DNA of 6,360 bases from Acidobacteriota bacterium (GTDB lineage Bacteria; Acidobacteriota; Terriglobia; Bryobacterales; Bryobacteraceae), in NCBI GenBank assembly GCA_003223065.1, contig QHXU01000149.1, positions 15,355 to 21,714 of the forward strand, written 5' to 3'. Positions 1-5,934 of the stretch are shown in pieces. Made by a program: the position numbers and the translations under genes. The notes under the pieces were generated by a model. The model made no database searches and was not told the DNA's origin. It saw only the letters and a program-made list of their open reading frames with translations. Each line of letters opens with the position of its first letter. The first letter of the stretch is position 1.

Positions 1-303
1 TTCAAGCCGGTCATGGTTCTCTTTGCGATTCCAGCCGTCCGGAATTGACGACTTTCCCTGCGTTATTGCCGGCACGAGTCCATATTTGCGGATGGTCGGC
101 CAGTCGTCCGGCTCCACCAGGTCGATGCCGCTCAACCCCATTTCCGCCCCTTGACGGCACAGGTCGTCCAGGCTGATCTTCGAATAGCACCAGCGGGCCG
201 CCGATTGCTTCAGCCTGCCCGCCGGGGCCGCTGACACCGGGCCGCTTGCCTGTCCCAGCGCTAATCCTGCGGTAATCATCTGAAATGCGGATCGCCTCGT
301 CAT
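1..303 (-). CDS. Hydroxypyruvate-isomerase-like TIM-barrel protein, secreted (5' part, truncated by window edge)
   Basis: The frame runs from an ATG at 303-301 leftward off the window with no stop, giving 101 visible residues. The N-terminus MTRRSAFQMITAGLALG has a twin-arginine-like RRxxF element followed by a hydrophobic stretch and an Ala-rich cleavage region, so export by the Tat route is likely. The mature start (RLKQSAARWCYSKISLDDLC, then GxxGIDLVEPDDW and, later, IPDGWNRKENHD) matches the first strands of the sugar-phosphate isomerase/epimerase (AP-endonuclease-2-like) TIM-barrel family usually named hydroxypyruvate isomerase. Catalytic metal or acid residues lie beyond the visible part, so the reaction cannot be confirmed. 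Such exported relatives are common in Acidobacteriota and Planctomycetota and are rarely characterised. The gene is divergent from the cytochrome c gene with 88 bases between them. Its Shine-Dalgarno is weak: a GGGAAGTGAG stretch lies about 14 bases before the ATG. An in-frame ATG at codon 9 would remove the RR pair, so the upstream start is preferred. Confidence 0.8.
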   Translation of the reverse strand, partial: MTRRSAFQMITAGLALGQASGPVSAAPAGRLKQSAARWCYSKISLDDLCRQGAEMGLSGIDLVEPDDWPTIRKYGLVPAITQGKSSIPDGWNRKENHDRLE

Positions 304-360
304 GATTGGCGATGTTAGCTCACTTCCCGGCCCGCAGGCAATTGCGCCGGTAGGCGTCAG

Positions 361-374
361 ATCAAGCGCTGAGA
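361..374. promoter_or_regulatory. Weak LacI-family operator candidate
   Basis: The 14-base stretch ATCAAGCGCTGAGA is centred on CG and holds AAGCGCT, 7 of 8 bases of the AAGCGCTT core common in LacI/CcpA-type operators (family pattern TGWAANCGNTNWCA). The outer positions match poorly. It lies just upstream of the cytochrome ribosome binding site, in a divergent intergenic region controlled plausibly by the LacI-type regulator encoded at 2753-3793. This is pattern similarity only. Confidence 0.2.
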
Positions 375-380
375 TACTCT

Positions 381-386
381 AAGAGG
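381..386 (+). promoter_or_regulatory. Shine-Dalgarno of the cytochrome c gene
   Basis: AAGAGG lies 5 bases before the ATG at 392 and supports that start over the in-frame ATG at 410 (codon 7). Confidence 0.6.
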
Positions 387-391
387 CAGTT

Positions 392-1153
392 ATGCGTCAC
401 CCGAAACCGATGTACGCATTGATGCTGCCGTTACTGGCTGTGATTGGGCGCGTGGCCGCGGCCGACCGTCCCGATCCCGCCGCCGTGGAGCGCGGGCGGA
501 AAGAGTTTGTTTCAGCTTGCGGATTCTGCCACGGCAACGATGCTACCGGCAACCGCGCGCCGGACCTCATCCGCTCGACACTGTTAAATCACGACGAGCA
601 TGGCGAGTTGCTTGCCCCGCTGATCCGTAACGGGCGCCCGGACAAGGGCATGCCCGGCCTGCCGCTAAACTCGCAACAGATCTCCGACATCACCACGTTT
701 CTGCATGCCCGCCTGCAAGAAGCGCTGCGGAGCGCTCACGTGCCGGGCGACTATCCGCTGGAAAGGCTGCTCACGGGCGACGCGAAAGCAGGCCTGGCGT
801 ATTTCAACGGTGCGGGCAGGTGCAACACCTGCCACTCGCCCACGGGCGACCTCGCCGGTATCGCGCGCAAACTTTCGCCCATCGACTTGCAGTCCAGATT
901 CTTGTATCCGCGAGGGTCGCGCTCCACCGTCACGGTTTCGCTGCCTTCGGGCGAAAAGATCTCGGGCGACTTGGAGTATATCGACGAGTTCGATATCGCC
1001 CTTCGCGACGCTTCCGGAACATATTTTTCCTGCCCGCGCGATCGCGTGAAGGTCGATATTCACGACCCACTCGAGGCCCACCGCGAATTAATGAAGAAGT
1101 ACACCGATACGGATGTACACAATATCTTTGCCTACCTGGAGACTCTCAAATGA
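392..1153 (+). CDS. Periplasmic di-heme cytochrome c with an Sm/SH3-like insert
   Basis: This is a 253-residue electron carrier, probably the acceptor for the PQQ dehydrogenase encoded next. A signal peptide (roughly residues 1-23, ending VAAA) sends it to the periplasm. The first class-I cytochrome domain has CGFCH at 43-47 and a probable axial Met87 in GMPGLP. The second has CNTCH at 144-148. Its closing helix (TDTDVHNIFAYLETLK) comes only after a predicted beta-rich insert at about 178-224, whose pattern VTVSLP-SG-EKISGDLEYID-FDIALRDASG resembles the Sm1 motif of Sm/SH3-like barrels. Met234 could be the second axial ligand, but this is uncertain. The C-terminal helix right after the insert shows that it is a domain insertion and not a second protein. 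The stop overlaps the dehydrogenase ATG (ATGA), which indicates one operon with translational coupling. The heme-c assignment is firm; the redox partner is inferred from position. Confidence 0.92.
   Translation: MRHPKPMYALMLPLLAVIGRVAAADRPDPAAVERGRKEFVSACGFCHGNDATGNRAPDLIRSTLLNHDEHGELLAPLIRNGRPDKGMPGLPLNSQQISDITTFLHARLQEALRSAHVPGDYPLERLLTGDAKAGLAYFNGAGRCNTCHSPTGDLAGIARKLSPIDLQSRFLYPRGSRSTVTVSLPSGEKISGDLEYIDEFDIALRDASGTYFSCPRDRVKVDIHDPLEAHRELMKKYTDTDVHNIFAYLETLK
1138..1141 (+). promoter_or_regulatory. Shine-Dalgarno of the PQQ dehydrogenase gene
   Basis: GGAG within the last cytochrome codons lies 8 bases before the ATG at 1150. It decides the start in favour of 1150, even though the frame stays open upstream to about 820 inside the cytochrome gene. 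Confidence 0.55.
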
Positions 1154-2328
1154 GCCCTTGCCGATTGATTACGACAGCAGCGTTGCTCGCGGCAACAATG
1201 GCGGGACAAGGTCTGGACCCGGCTGCGCTGCTCAAGCTGCCGACCGACTCCTGGCCCACGTACAACGGTGATTATTCGGGCCGGCGCTACAGCCCGCTCT
1301 CCCAAGTGAATGCGTCGAACGTCGCGTCTCTGACGCTGGCGTGGGTATATCGCGCGAATTCGGTGCCCATTAAGTCGACGCCGCTCGAAGTGAATGGCGT
1401 CCTCTACTTCTCGGTTCCCGACCATGTCTGGGCAGTTGACGCGCGCACAGGCCGCGAGATCTGGCACTCCAAGTACACTTCGAACGGCGGCGACCATATC
1501 GGCAACCGGGGAGTCGGAATGTACGGAGACTGGCTCTATTTTGAGACGCCGGACGGCTTCCTCGTCTGCCTGAACGCAAGAGATGGCAAGGAACGGTGGA
1601 AAGTGGAACTGGCGGACGTGAAGCTCGGCTATTTCGCCACCATGGCGCCTTTGATTATCCGCAATCATGTGATCGCGGGCGTTTCCGGCGATGTGACGGA
1701 CATCCCTGGTTATCTGGACGCTCGCGATCCTGAAACCGGAAAGCTCCAATGGCGCTGGTATACCGCGCCGCAGCCAGGCGAGCCTGGTTCCGAGACATGG
1801 CCGAAGGACAGCGACGCCATCACACACGGCGGCGGCATGACGTGGATCACCGGGACTTACGACCCGGAGCTGAATCTCCTCTACTGGGGGACCGGCAACC
1901 CGAACCCGGTGCTCGCCGGGGAGGGACGCGCCGGCGACAACCTCTATACCTGCTCGATCGTCGCCTTGAATCCGGACACCGGAAAGCTGGTGTGGCATTT
2001 CCAGCCTTCGCCACATGACGTGCACGACTGGGACGCCGTGCAGACCCCGGTCCTGTTCGACGGCGAATTCGGCGGGCAAAAACGCAAGCTGGTGGCGCAG
2101 GCCAGCCGCAACGGCTATTTCTTTGTGCTCGATCGAACCAACGGAAAGAATCTTCTGACCGCTCCCTTTATCGAGACCAACTGGGCGAAGGGAATCGACG
2201 CCGCCGGCCGCCCGATTCGCGATCTACAGAAAGATCCCACACGCGACGGGTCGCTAGTCTCCCCGGGTTCCGAGCGACCAACTGGATGGCGCCGACCTTC
2301 GATCCCGACACGGGCCTGTTCTACGTGA
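1150..2328 (+). CDS. PQQ-dependent (quinoprotein) dehydrogenase, N-terminal part up to a frameshift
   Basis: This is the N-terminal two thirds of an eight-bladed propeller quinoprotein of the methanol/ethanol dehydrogenase type, which oxidises an alcohol-like substrate in the periplasm. A short signal peptide (MSPCRLITTAALLAATMAGQG) precedes the family opening (DSWPTYNGDYSGRRYSPLSQ). Tryptophan-docking motifs recur (TGREIW, DGKERW, TGKLQW, TGKLVW). By-eye equivalents of methanol dehydrogenase residues are R120 (NRG), W232 (stacking under PQQ), N250 in GTGNPNP (metal ligand), the catalytic D295 in HDWD, and R320 in SRNG. The vicinal disulfide Cys pair is replaced by G113-G114, the Ca-binding Glu by a DVTD stretch (181-184), and the position two after the catalytic Asp is Val, so the lanthanide-type Asp is missing. 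After VSP at about residue 372 the frame leaves the family sequence and stops at 2328. The rest continues in another frame from about 2274. Family confidence is high; whether the break is real is open. Confidence 0.85.
   Translation: MSPCRLITTAALLAATMAGQGLDPAALLKLPTDSWPTYNGDYSGRRYSPLSQVNASNVASLTLAWVYRANSVPIKSTPLEVNGVLYFSVPDHVWAVDARTGREIWHSKYTSNGGDHIGNRGVGMYGDWLYFETPDGFLVCLNARDGKERWKVELADVKLGYFATMAPLIIRNHVIAGVSGDVTDIPGYLDARDPETGKLQWRWYTAPQPGEPGSETWPKDSDAITHGGGMTWITGTYDPELNLLYWGTGNPNPVLAGEGRAGDNLYTCSIVALNPDTGKLVWHFQPSPHDVHDWDAVQTPVLFDGEFGGQKRKLVAQASRNGYFFVLDRTNGKNLLTAPFIETNWAKGIDAAGRPIRDLQKDPTRDGSLVSPGSERPTGWRRPSIPTRACST
2263..2285 (+). other. Apparent frameshift in the PQQ dehydrogenase gene
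   Basis: Upstream of this stretch the family sequence (DGSLVSP) is read in the frame of 1150. Downstream (ATNWMAPTFDPDTGLFYV) it is read in the frame of 2286. Relatives read roughly SP-x-S-x-GATNW here. Restoring one G after GAG at 2272-2274 gives SPGSEATNW, and restoring four bases gives SPGSEGATNW. The change is therefore equivalent to a loss of 1 or 4 bases (or a gain of 2). The preceding CCCCGGG run at 2261-2267 is a plausible slip or sequencing-error site. Confidence 0.8.
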
Positions 2329-2756
2329 GCGCGCGGCGGCTGTATAGCGTCTTCTATCTCACCGCTGAAGGCAAGGCTGAAGGATGGGGCGGCCGCGATC
2401 GCAATTTGTGGGCCGAGTCCGTCATTCAGGCCATCGATTACCGGACCGGCAAGATCCGTTGGAGCCACGAAATTGGCCGGGGGGAGGGGATTGCCGGTTT
2501 GTTGACCACCGCCGGAAAGCTCCTCTTCACGGCCGACAATTCGGCGAATCTGCTGGCGCTTGACCCGGCGACAGGCCGAACGCTGTGGCATGTGAATATC
2601 GGCGGGCGAGTGGTCGCCTCACCGATGACCTACGAACTGGCCGGCCGGCAGTATGTATTGTTCGCCGTTCAGGACACTCTCTACGCCTTCTGCCGCATTA
2701 GCTTTGGCTGGTGCGAGACTGGTTCCCGGTGTAAGATTGCAGAATCAGTTACATGA
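2286..2756 (+). CDS. PQQ-dependent dehydrogenase, C-terminal part after the frameshift
   Basis: This is the C-terminal third of the same quinoprotein, in the next frame. It holds NW-APTFDPDTGLFYVSA, the blade motif IDYRTGKIRWSHEIG, then AGKLLFTADNSANLLALDPATGRTLW and the closing ASPMTYELAGRQYVLFAVQDTLYAF. Taken with the upstream part, the repaired protein would be about 517-535 residues, normal for a quinoprotein without a fused cytochrome domain. The ATG at 2286 is an internal Met, and in-frame coding begins a few codons before it, so this is very unlikely to be an independent gene. After YAF the last 21 residues (CRISFGW...) do not resemble the usual short ending (YAFALP-stop), which may mark a second lesion near 2690. 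The stop overlaps the LacI-type start (ATGA). Confidence 0.75.
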   Translation: MAPTFDPDTGLFYVSARRLYSVFYLTAEGKAEGWGGRDRNLWAESVIQAIDYRTGKIRWSHEIGRGEGIAGLLTTAGKLLFTADNSANLLALDPATGRTLWHVNIGGRVVASPMTYELAGRQYVLFAVQDTLYAFCRISFGWCETGSRCKIAESVT

Positions 2757-3793
2757 CAATTGAAGAAGTCGCGAAGCGAGCGAAGGTCTCGATTGCCACG
2801 GTTTCCCGCACGCTGCACAACAGCGGGGCCGTGAGTCCCGCCACCGCGGCGCGGGTCCGGCGCGCGATGGAGGAGCTGGACTACCGGCCGAACACGAATG
2901 CGCAATCGCTTGTGTCAGGACGCAGCCGCATGCTGGGGCTGGTCGTCTCAGATATTACGAATCCGTTCTTCCCCGAGCTGATCCGGGGATTCCAGGATGT
3001 GGCGTTGCAGTACGGCTACGACGTGCTGGTGAGCTCGACCAACTACGACAACACGCGGACGACCCTCTGCGTAAGAAGGATGATGGATCGAAAAGTCGAT
3101 GGCGTGGCGATCATGACGTCGGAAATGGATCGTTCGCTTACCGACCAACTCGCCAGCCGGAAAGTCCCTCTGGTCTTCCTCGACGTGGGCAAAGTGGGTA
3201 AGGGCGTCAGCAATGTCAAGGTGGATTACGCGCAAGGAATCGCGCAAGCTGTTGATCACCTCCGCGCGCTGGGTCACAACCGTATCGCGTTTATCAGCGG
3301 ACCCAGCAACCTGAAATCGGCTCGAGTGCGGCGCGAAGCGTTTCTGAAATGCCTGAGCGGGCGCGGCATCGCGGAGCATTCAGAATTGATGGAAGAAGGC
3401 AATCACAAAATCGATGGCGGCCTCAGTGCGATCACGCGGTTGTTGCAGCGGCAGAATCCGCCAACGGCTGTGCTCGCCTCCAATGACCTGACTGCGATCG
3501 GTACGCTGCGCGGCATTCGCCAGGTTGGGCTCCGCGTTCCGGAGGACGTCTCCGTCATCGGGTTCGACGATATCGACATGGCCCAATATACTGAGCCGCC
3601 TCTCACGACGATTCGGCTGCTGCGCTCGGAACTGGCGAGCTTGGCTTGCAATGCGCTGTTTCAGTCCATCAGCGGGAACGTCAGGGGCGCCGAGTTCACC
3701 ATGGGCACCCATCTCATCCTGCGCGAATCGACGGGCAAGGCGAAGACGACGCGACGCGTCGTTATAATACCTTCGTCTGGAACTGGCCTCTGA
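2753..3793 (+). CDS. LacI/GalR-family transcriptional regulator
   Basis: This 346-residue protein has standard family architecture. The N-terminal LacI helix-turn-helix is at 2-46 (TIEEVAKRAKVSIATVSRTL, then SPATAARVRRAMEELDYRPN). The hinge at about 47-58 carries the minor-groove Leu53 (AQSLVSGRS), and a periplasmic-binding-protein-like effector and dimerisation domain follows (LGLVVSDITNPFFPELI at 61-77, later VIGFDDIDMAQYTEPPLTTI). It is a cytoplasmic DNA-binding regulator, usually a repressor released or recruited by a sugar; the effector cannot be read here. The start is fixed by the canonical MTIEEVA opening even though no good Shine-Dalgarno precedes it. The ATGA overlap with the dehydrogenase stop suggests coupled translation and autoregulation with that operon. 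The family core ends at about LILRESTG; the roughly 18-residue tail is unusual and its DNA holds a candidate promoter for the next gene. Confidence 0.92.
   Translation: MTIEEVAKRAKVSIATVSRTLHNSGAVSPATAARVRRAMEELDYRPNTNAQSLVSGRSRMLGLVVSDITNPFFPELIRGFQDVALQYGYDVLVSSTNYDNTRTTLCVRRMMDRKVDGVAIMTSEMDRSLTDQLASRKVPLVFLDVGKVGKGVSNVKVDYAQGIAQAVDHLRALGHNRIAFISGPSNLKSARVRREAFLKCLSGRGIAEHSELMEEGNHKIDGGLSAITRLLQRQNPPTAVLASNDLTAIGTLRGIRQVGLRVPEDVSVIGFDDIDMAQYTEPPLTTIRLLRSELASLACNALFQSISGNVRGAEFTMGTHLILRESTGKAKTTRRVVIIPSSGTGL
3752..3768 (+). promoter_or_regulatory. Candidate promoter (-10 TATAAT) with a palindromic operator-like element
   Basis: A perfect TATAAT at 3763-3768 stands out in GC-rich coding DNA. 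It follows directly after the 10-base perfect palindrome CGACGCGTCG (3752-3761), which has a central CG as LacI-family operators do and would sit in the promoter spacer. No good -35 hexamer is seen 16-18 bases upstream. A start near 3775 would give a leader of about 37 bases before the TTG at 3812. The element lies in the non-conserved C-terminal tail of the regulator gene. Confidence 0.35.
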
Positions 3794-3800
3794 TTCGTCC

Positions 3801-3806
3801 GGGGAG
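3801..3806 (+). promoter_or_regulatory. Shine-Dalgarno deciding a TTG start
   Basis: GGGGAG lies 5 bases before TTG at 3812. It supports this rare start codon, which gives the expected MKRR signal-anchor N-terminus. Confidence 0.65.
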
Positions 3807-3811
3807 ACTCA

Positions 3812-4288
3812 TTGAAGAGACGGCTTGGGACCATTCTGCTTTCTCTGCTGGCGCTGGTCGCAGTGGCGTCCATCCTCAGCCCTCCAACCAAATCCGATAA
3901 GGCCGGGCGTCCGCTCCTGTCAGGCGCACGGGTTGATCCTCAGGTATTGGCTATCCTCGAACGATCGTGCAAAGACTGCCATTCTGAAGCAACGCGTTAT
4001 CCCTGGTACAGCTACGTGGCGCCCATCTCATGGCTGATCGAGCGCGATGTGGCGGAGGGACGGAATCACCTGAACCTCTCCCAGTGGAGCGAATACTCGC
4101 TGCAGCGCCGGGAAAGAAGTCTCTCCGAAATCGCGAACCAGGTCAAGGACGGCGAGATGCCGCTGCGTCAGTATACTCTGATCCATCGGAACGCCAAGCT
4201 GTCAGAGGCCGACGTGAACGCAATCTTTCAATGGACCCAGGTGGAACGCGCCCGTCTGATTGCCGAGAGTTTAGGGAGCCAGCGTTAA
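3812..4288 (+). CDS. Membrane-anchored mono-heme protein (Haem_bd-type cytochrome)
   Basis: This is a 158-residue protein starting at TTG. The positively charged start (MKRR) is followed by a hydrophobic helix at about 5-22 (LGTILLSLLALVAVASIL), a signal anchor or signal peptide that places the rest outside the cytoplasm. A single CKDCH heme-c site is at 53-57, followed by the family pattern TRYPWYSYVAPISWLI and then DGEMPLRQYTLIHRNAKLS. Met116 in GEMP is a plausible axial ligand. This order is typical of the Haem_bd (heme-binding domain) family, whose length is near 150 residues. It follows the regulator gene by 18 bases and could be an electron carrier connected with the dehydrogenase, but the link is positional only. 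The separate candidate promoter at 3752-3768 suggests it may also be expressed alone. Its TAA shares bases with the stop of the convergent gene. Confidence 0.88.
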   Translation: MKRRLGTILLSLLALVAVASILSPPTKSDKAGRPLLSGARVDPQVLAILERSCKDCHSEATRYPWYSYVAPISWLIERDVAEGRNHLNLSQWSEYSLQRRERSLSEIANQVKDGEMPLRQYTLIHRNAKLSEADVNAIFQWTQVERARLIAESLGSQR

Positions 4289-5934
4289 TCGCGTGCCAGG
4301 GGTTTCCGCGGCTCCTCAATCTCCACGACACGGCCGGCCAGAACATCGCGCAGGATCTGGCTCGCTCCGGACGGCCACTGGATTTCGATTCGATCCACGC
4401 GCTGCGCCGCCCCCAGGCCGAAGTGGAGGCGGAGATCATTCTGCGACAGGTAGCTGCCGCCGCTGCGGACCTCATCGACTTGCGTGCGCCCCCCAGCGGT
4501 CAATTTCACCTTCGCTCCGAGCGCGCTGCGGTTGGACTGCGTGCCGGTCAGCTTGACCAGGATCCAATGGTTTGCGGGCCGCGCCGGCTGTTTAAGGAGC
4601 GACGGAGTCTCATTTTGATTGTTGATCAGCACCTCGATGAGGCCGTCGTTGTCGTAATCACCGAATGCCGCGCCCCTCGCGGAATGGCGCTCGATGAGCC
4701 CCGGGCCGGCGTTCTCCGAGATATCCGCGAACTTGCCGTTGCCCAGATTCCGATACAGGATCGCTCGATCCTTATAGTGAATGTCGATCCCCAACCGTTC
4801 GACTTCAGGGAAAACGTGCCCGTTCACGAGCAGCACGTCTTTCCAGCCGTCGTTATCAAAATCGAAGAAACCGCATCCCCACCCCACGAAGCGGGTATTG
4901 CGCGATATGCCGGCGGCGATGGTGGCGTCGTCGAATTCACCGCCGCCGCGGTTGCGATACAGCGTCTCGCGCTCATCTGAGAAATTACTGCGGAAGATAT
5001 CCAGCCTGCCGTCGCCATCATAATCGGCGGCCGTGACACCCATTCCGGACATCGCTTTCCCGTTCTCGTCAAAGGCGACTCCTCGTAACAGGGCCTCTTC
5101 AGTGAACTTCCCGTTTCCCTGATTGATGTAGAGCAGCGAGGGTGTCTGGTCGCAGGCCACGTAAATGTCGGTGAGGCCATCATTGTTGAAGTCTCCGGTG
5201 AGCACGCCGAGCGAGTAGTTCTGGTCCGGCGCGGAGATGCCGGAGGCCTGCGATACGTCGCTGAATGTTCCATCGCCGTTGTTGTGATAGAGGATGTTCC
5301 GGTCGAACGGAAGGCCGCGCGGGCCGCAATTGACCGCCAGGCCGCGGTACCAACAGTATGGGTTCTCGCCGGGTTTGGGCGCCGCCGCAGGATCGAACTT
5401 CAGATAGTTCGCGACGAAGAGATCGGCGTGGCCGTCGTTGTCGTAGTCCAGAAATGCGCAGCCGGTGTTGTAGCGCACACGGTCCTGCTTGAGTCCGGCG
5501 CGCTCGGTTACCTCCTCGAAGGACTGGCCGCGAACGTTCCGGTAAAGGTGATTCTGCCCCCAGTAGGTGACGACCAGGTCGGTGAAGCCGTCGTTATCGT
5601 AATCGGCCGCGCAAACCCCCTGGCCCCATCCGGACGCGCCGCCGAGACCCATCTTCCGCGTGACGTCGGTGAAGCGTCCCTTTCCGTCGTTGTGATACAT
5701 GCGGCTGAGACCGCCTTCGCCGGATACGATGAAGATATCGAGCAGGCCGTCGTTATCGTAGTCGAGGAACGCAACTCCGCTGCCGGTGGTCTCTATAATG
5801 AAGCGCTTGGTTTTGTCTCCACCATTCGGAAACAGACGAGTCAGACCGGCGCTCTCCGCAACATTTTCGAACCGGACGTGGGGGGGCGCGCCCGAGAGCA
5901 TCAGCAACATCGAGGCAGCGGCGGCCAGTCTCAC
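4285..5934 (-). CDS. CRTAC1-family FG-GAP repeat protein with ASPIC/UnbV domain
   Basis: This is a 549-residue exported protein. It starts at GTG (5934-5932) with a short signal peptide (about 1-16, MRLAAAASMLLMLSGA); AAAAGG at 5950-5945 is a possible Shine-Dalgarno 10 bases ahead. Seven FG-GAP/VCBS units each carry a DxDxDG-type calcium-binding loop, starting at residues 58, 111, 163, 248 (DFNNDG), 304, 358 and 426, which suggests a beta-propeller. Between the third and fourth units the family motif CWYRGLAVNCGPRGL (C194, C203) is present. The C-terminal region at about 455-540 (NHWILVKLTG to GRVVEIEEP, including GGSYLSQNDLRLHFGLG and IEIQWPSG) is the ASPIC/UnbV domain. The gene overlaps the upstream TPR gene by GTGA, so translation is coupled. 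The molecular role of bacterial members is poorly known; surface binding or adhesion is inferred from the propeller and cannot be shown here. Confidence 0.9.
   Translation of the reverse strand: MRLAAAASMLLMLSGAPPHVRFENVAESAGLTRLFPNGGDKTKRFIIETTGSGVAFLDYDNDGLLDIFIVSGEGGLSRMYHNDGKGRFTDVTRKMGLGGASGWGQGVCAADYDNDGFTDLVVTYWGQNHLYRNVRGQSFEEVTERAGLKQDRVRYNTGCAFLDYDNDGHADLFVANYLKFDPAAAPKPGENPYCWYRGLAVNCGPRGLPFDRNILYHNNGDGTFSDVSQASGISAPDQNYSLGVLTGDFNNDGLTDIYVACDQTPSLLYINQGNGKFTEEALLRGVAFDENGKAMSGMGVTAADYDGDGRLDIFRSNFSDERETLYRNRGGGEFDDATIAAGISRNTRFVGWGCGFFDFDNDGWKDVLLVNGHVFPEVERLGIDIHYKDRAILYRNLGNGKFADISENAGPGLIERHSARGAAFGDYDNDGLIEVLINNQNETPSLLKQPARPANHWILVKLTGTQSNRSALGAKVKLTAGGRTQVDEVRSGGSYLSQNDLRLHFGLGAAQRVDRIEIQWPSGASQILRDVLAGRVVEIEEPRKPLARD
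4642..5763 (-). repeat. Seven dispersed coding repeats for DxDxDG calcium loops
   Basis: Near-identical 18-base units of the form GAYTWCGAYAACGACGGC lie at 5746-5763, 5587-5604, 5431-5448, 5176-5193, 5008-5025, 4846-4863 and 4642-4659. Successive starts are 156-168 bases apart for most units, with longer gaps of 255 (between units 3 and 4, holding the CGPRGL insert) and 204 (before the last). They encode the FG-GAP loops and are protein repeats, not a DNA repeat element. Confidence 0.85.

Noticed and set aside
370..378. TGAGATACT as an extended -10 promoter for the cytochrome gene
   Set aside because: Transcription would start at or inside the Shine-Dalgarno at 381-386, and no suitable -35 is present.
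820..1149. Upstream extension of the dehydrogenase frame to a start near 820
   Set aside because: It lies wholly inside the cytochrome gene in another frame and has no family similarity. The ATG at 1150 has a Shine-Dalgarno, a signal peptide and the usual ATGA coupling.
1132..2079. Long open frame on the minus strand (315 codons)
   Set aside because: It is antisense to the dehydrogenase, with Arg/Val-rich low-quality sequence and no recognisable motif; a GC-rich shadow frame.
2732..2737. TAAGAT as a -10 element for the LacI-type gene
   Set aside because: It matches only 4 of 6 bases and the nearest -35-like TTGGCT is 22 bases away, too far for a standard promoter.
4030..4980. Long open frame on the plus strand (316 codons)
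   Set aside because: It overlaps the mono-heme gene and the antisense of the CRTAC1-type gene, and shows no domain pattern; shadow of the DxDxDG coding repeats.
4642..5763. Regularly spaced short repeats resembling a CRISPR array
   Set aside because: Units are imperfect, spaced 156-255 bases apart, in frame, and encode FG-GAP loops.
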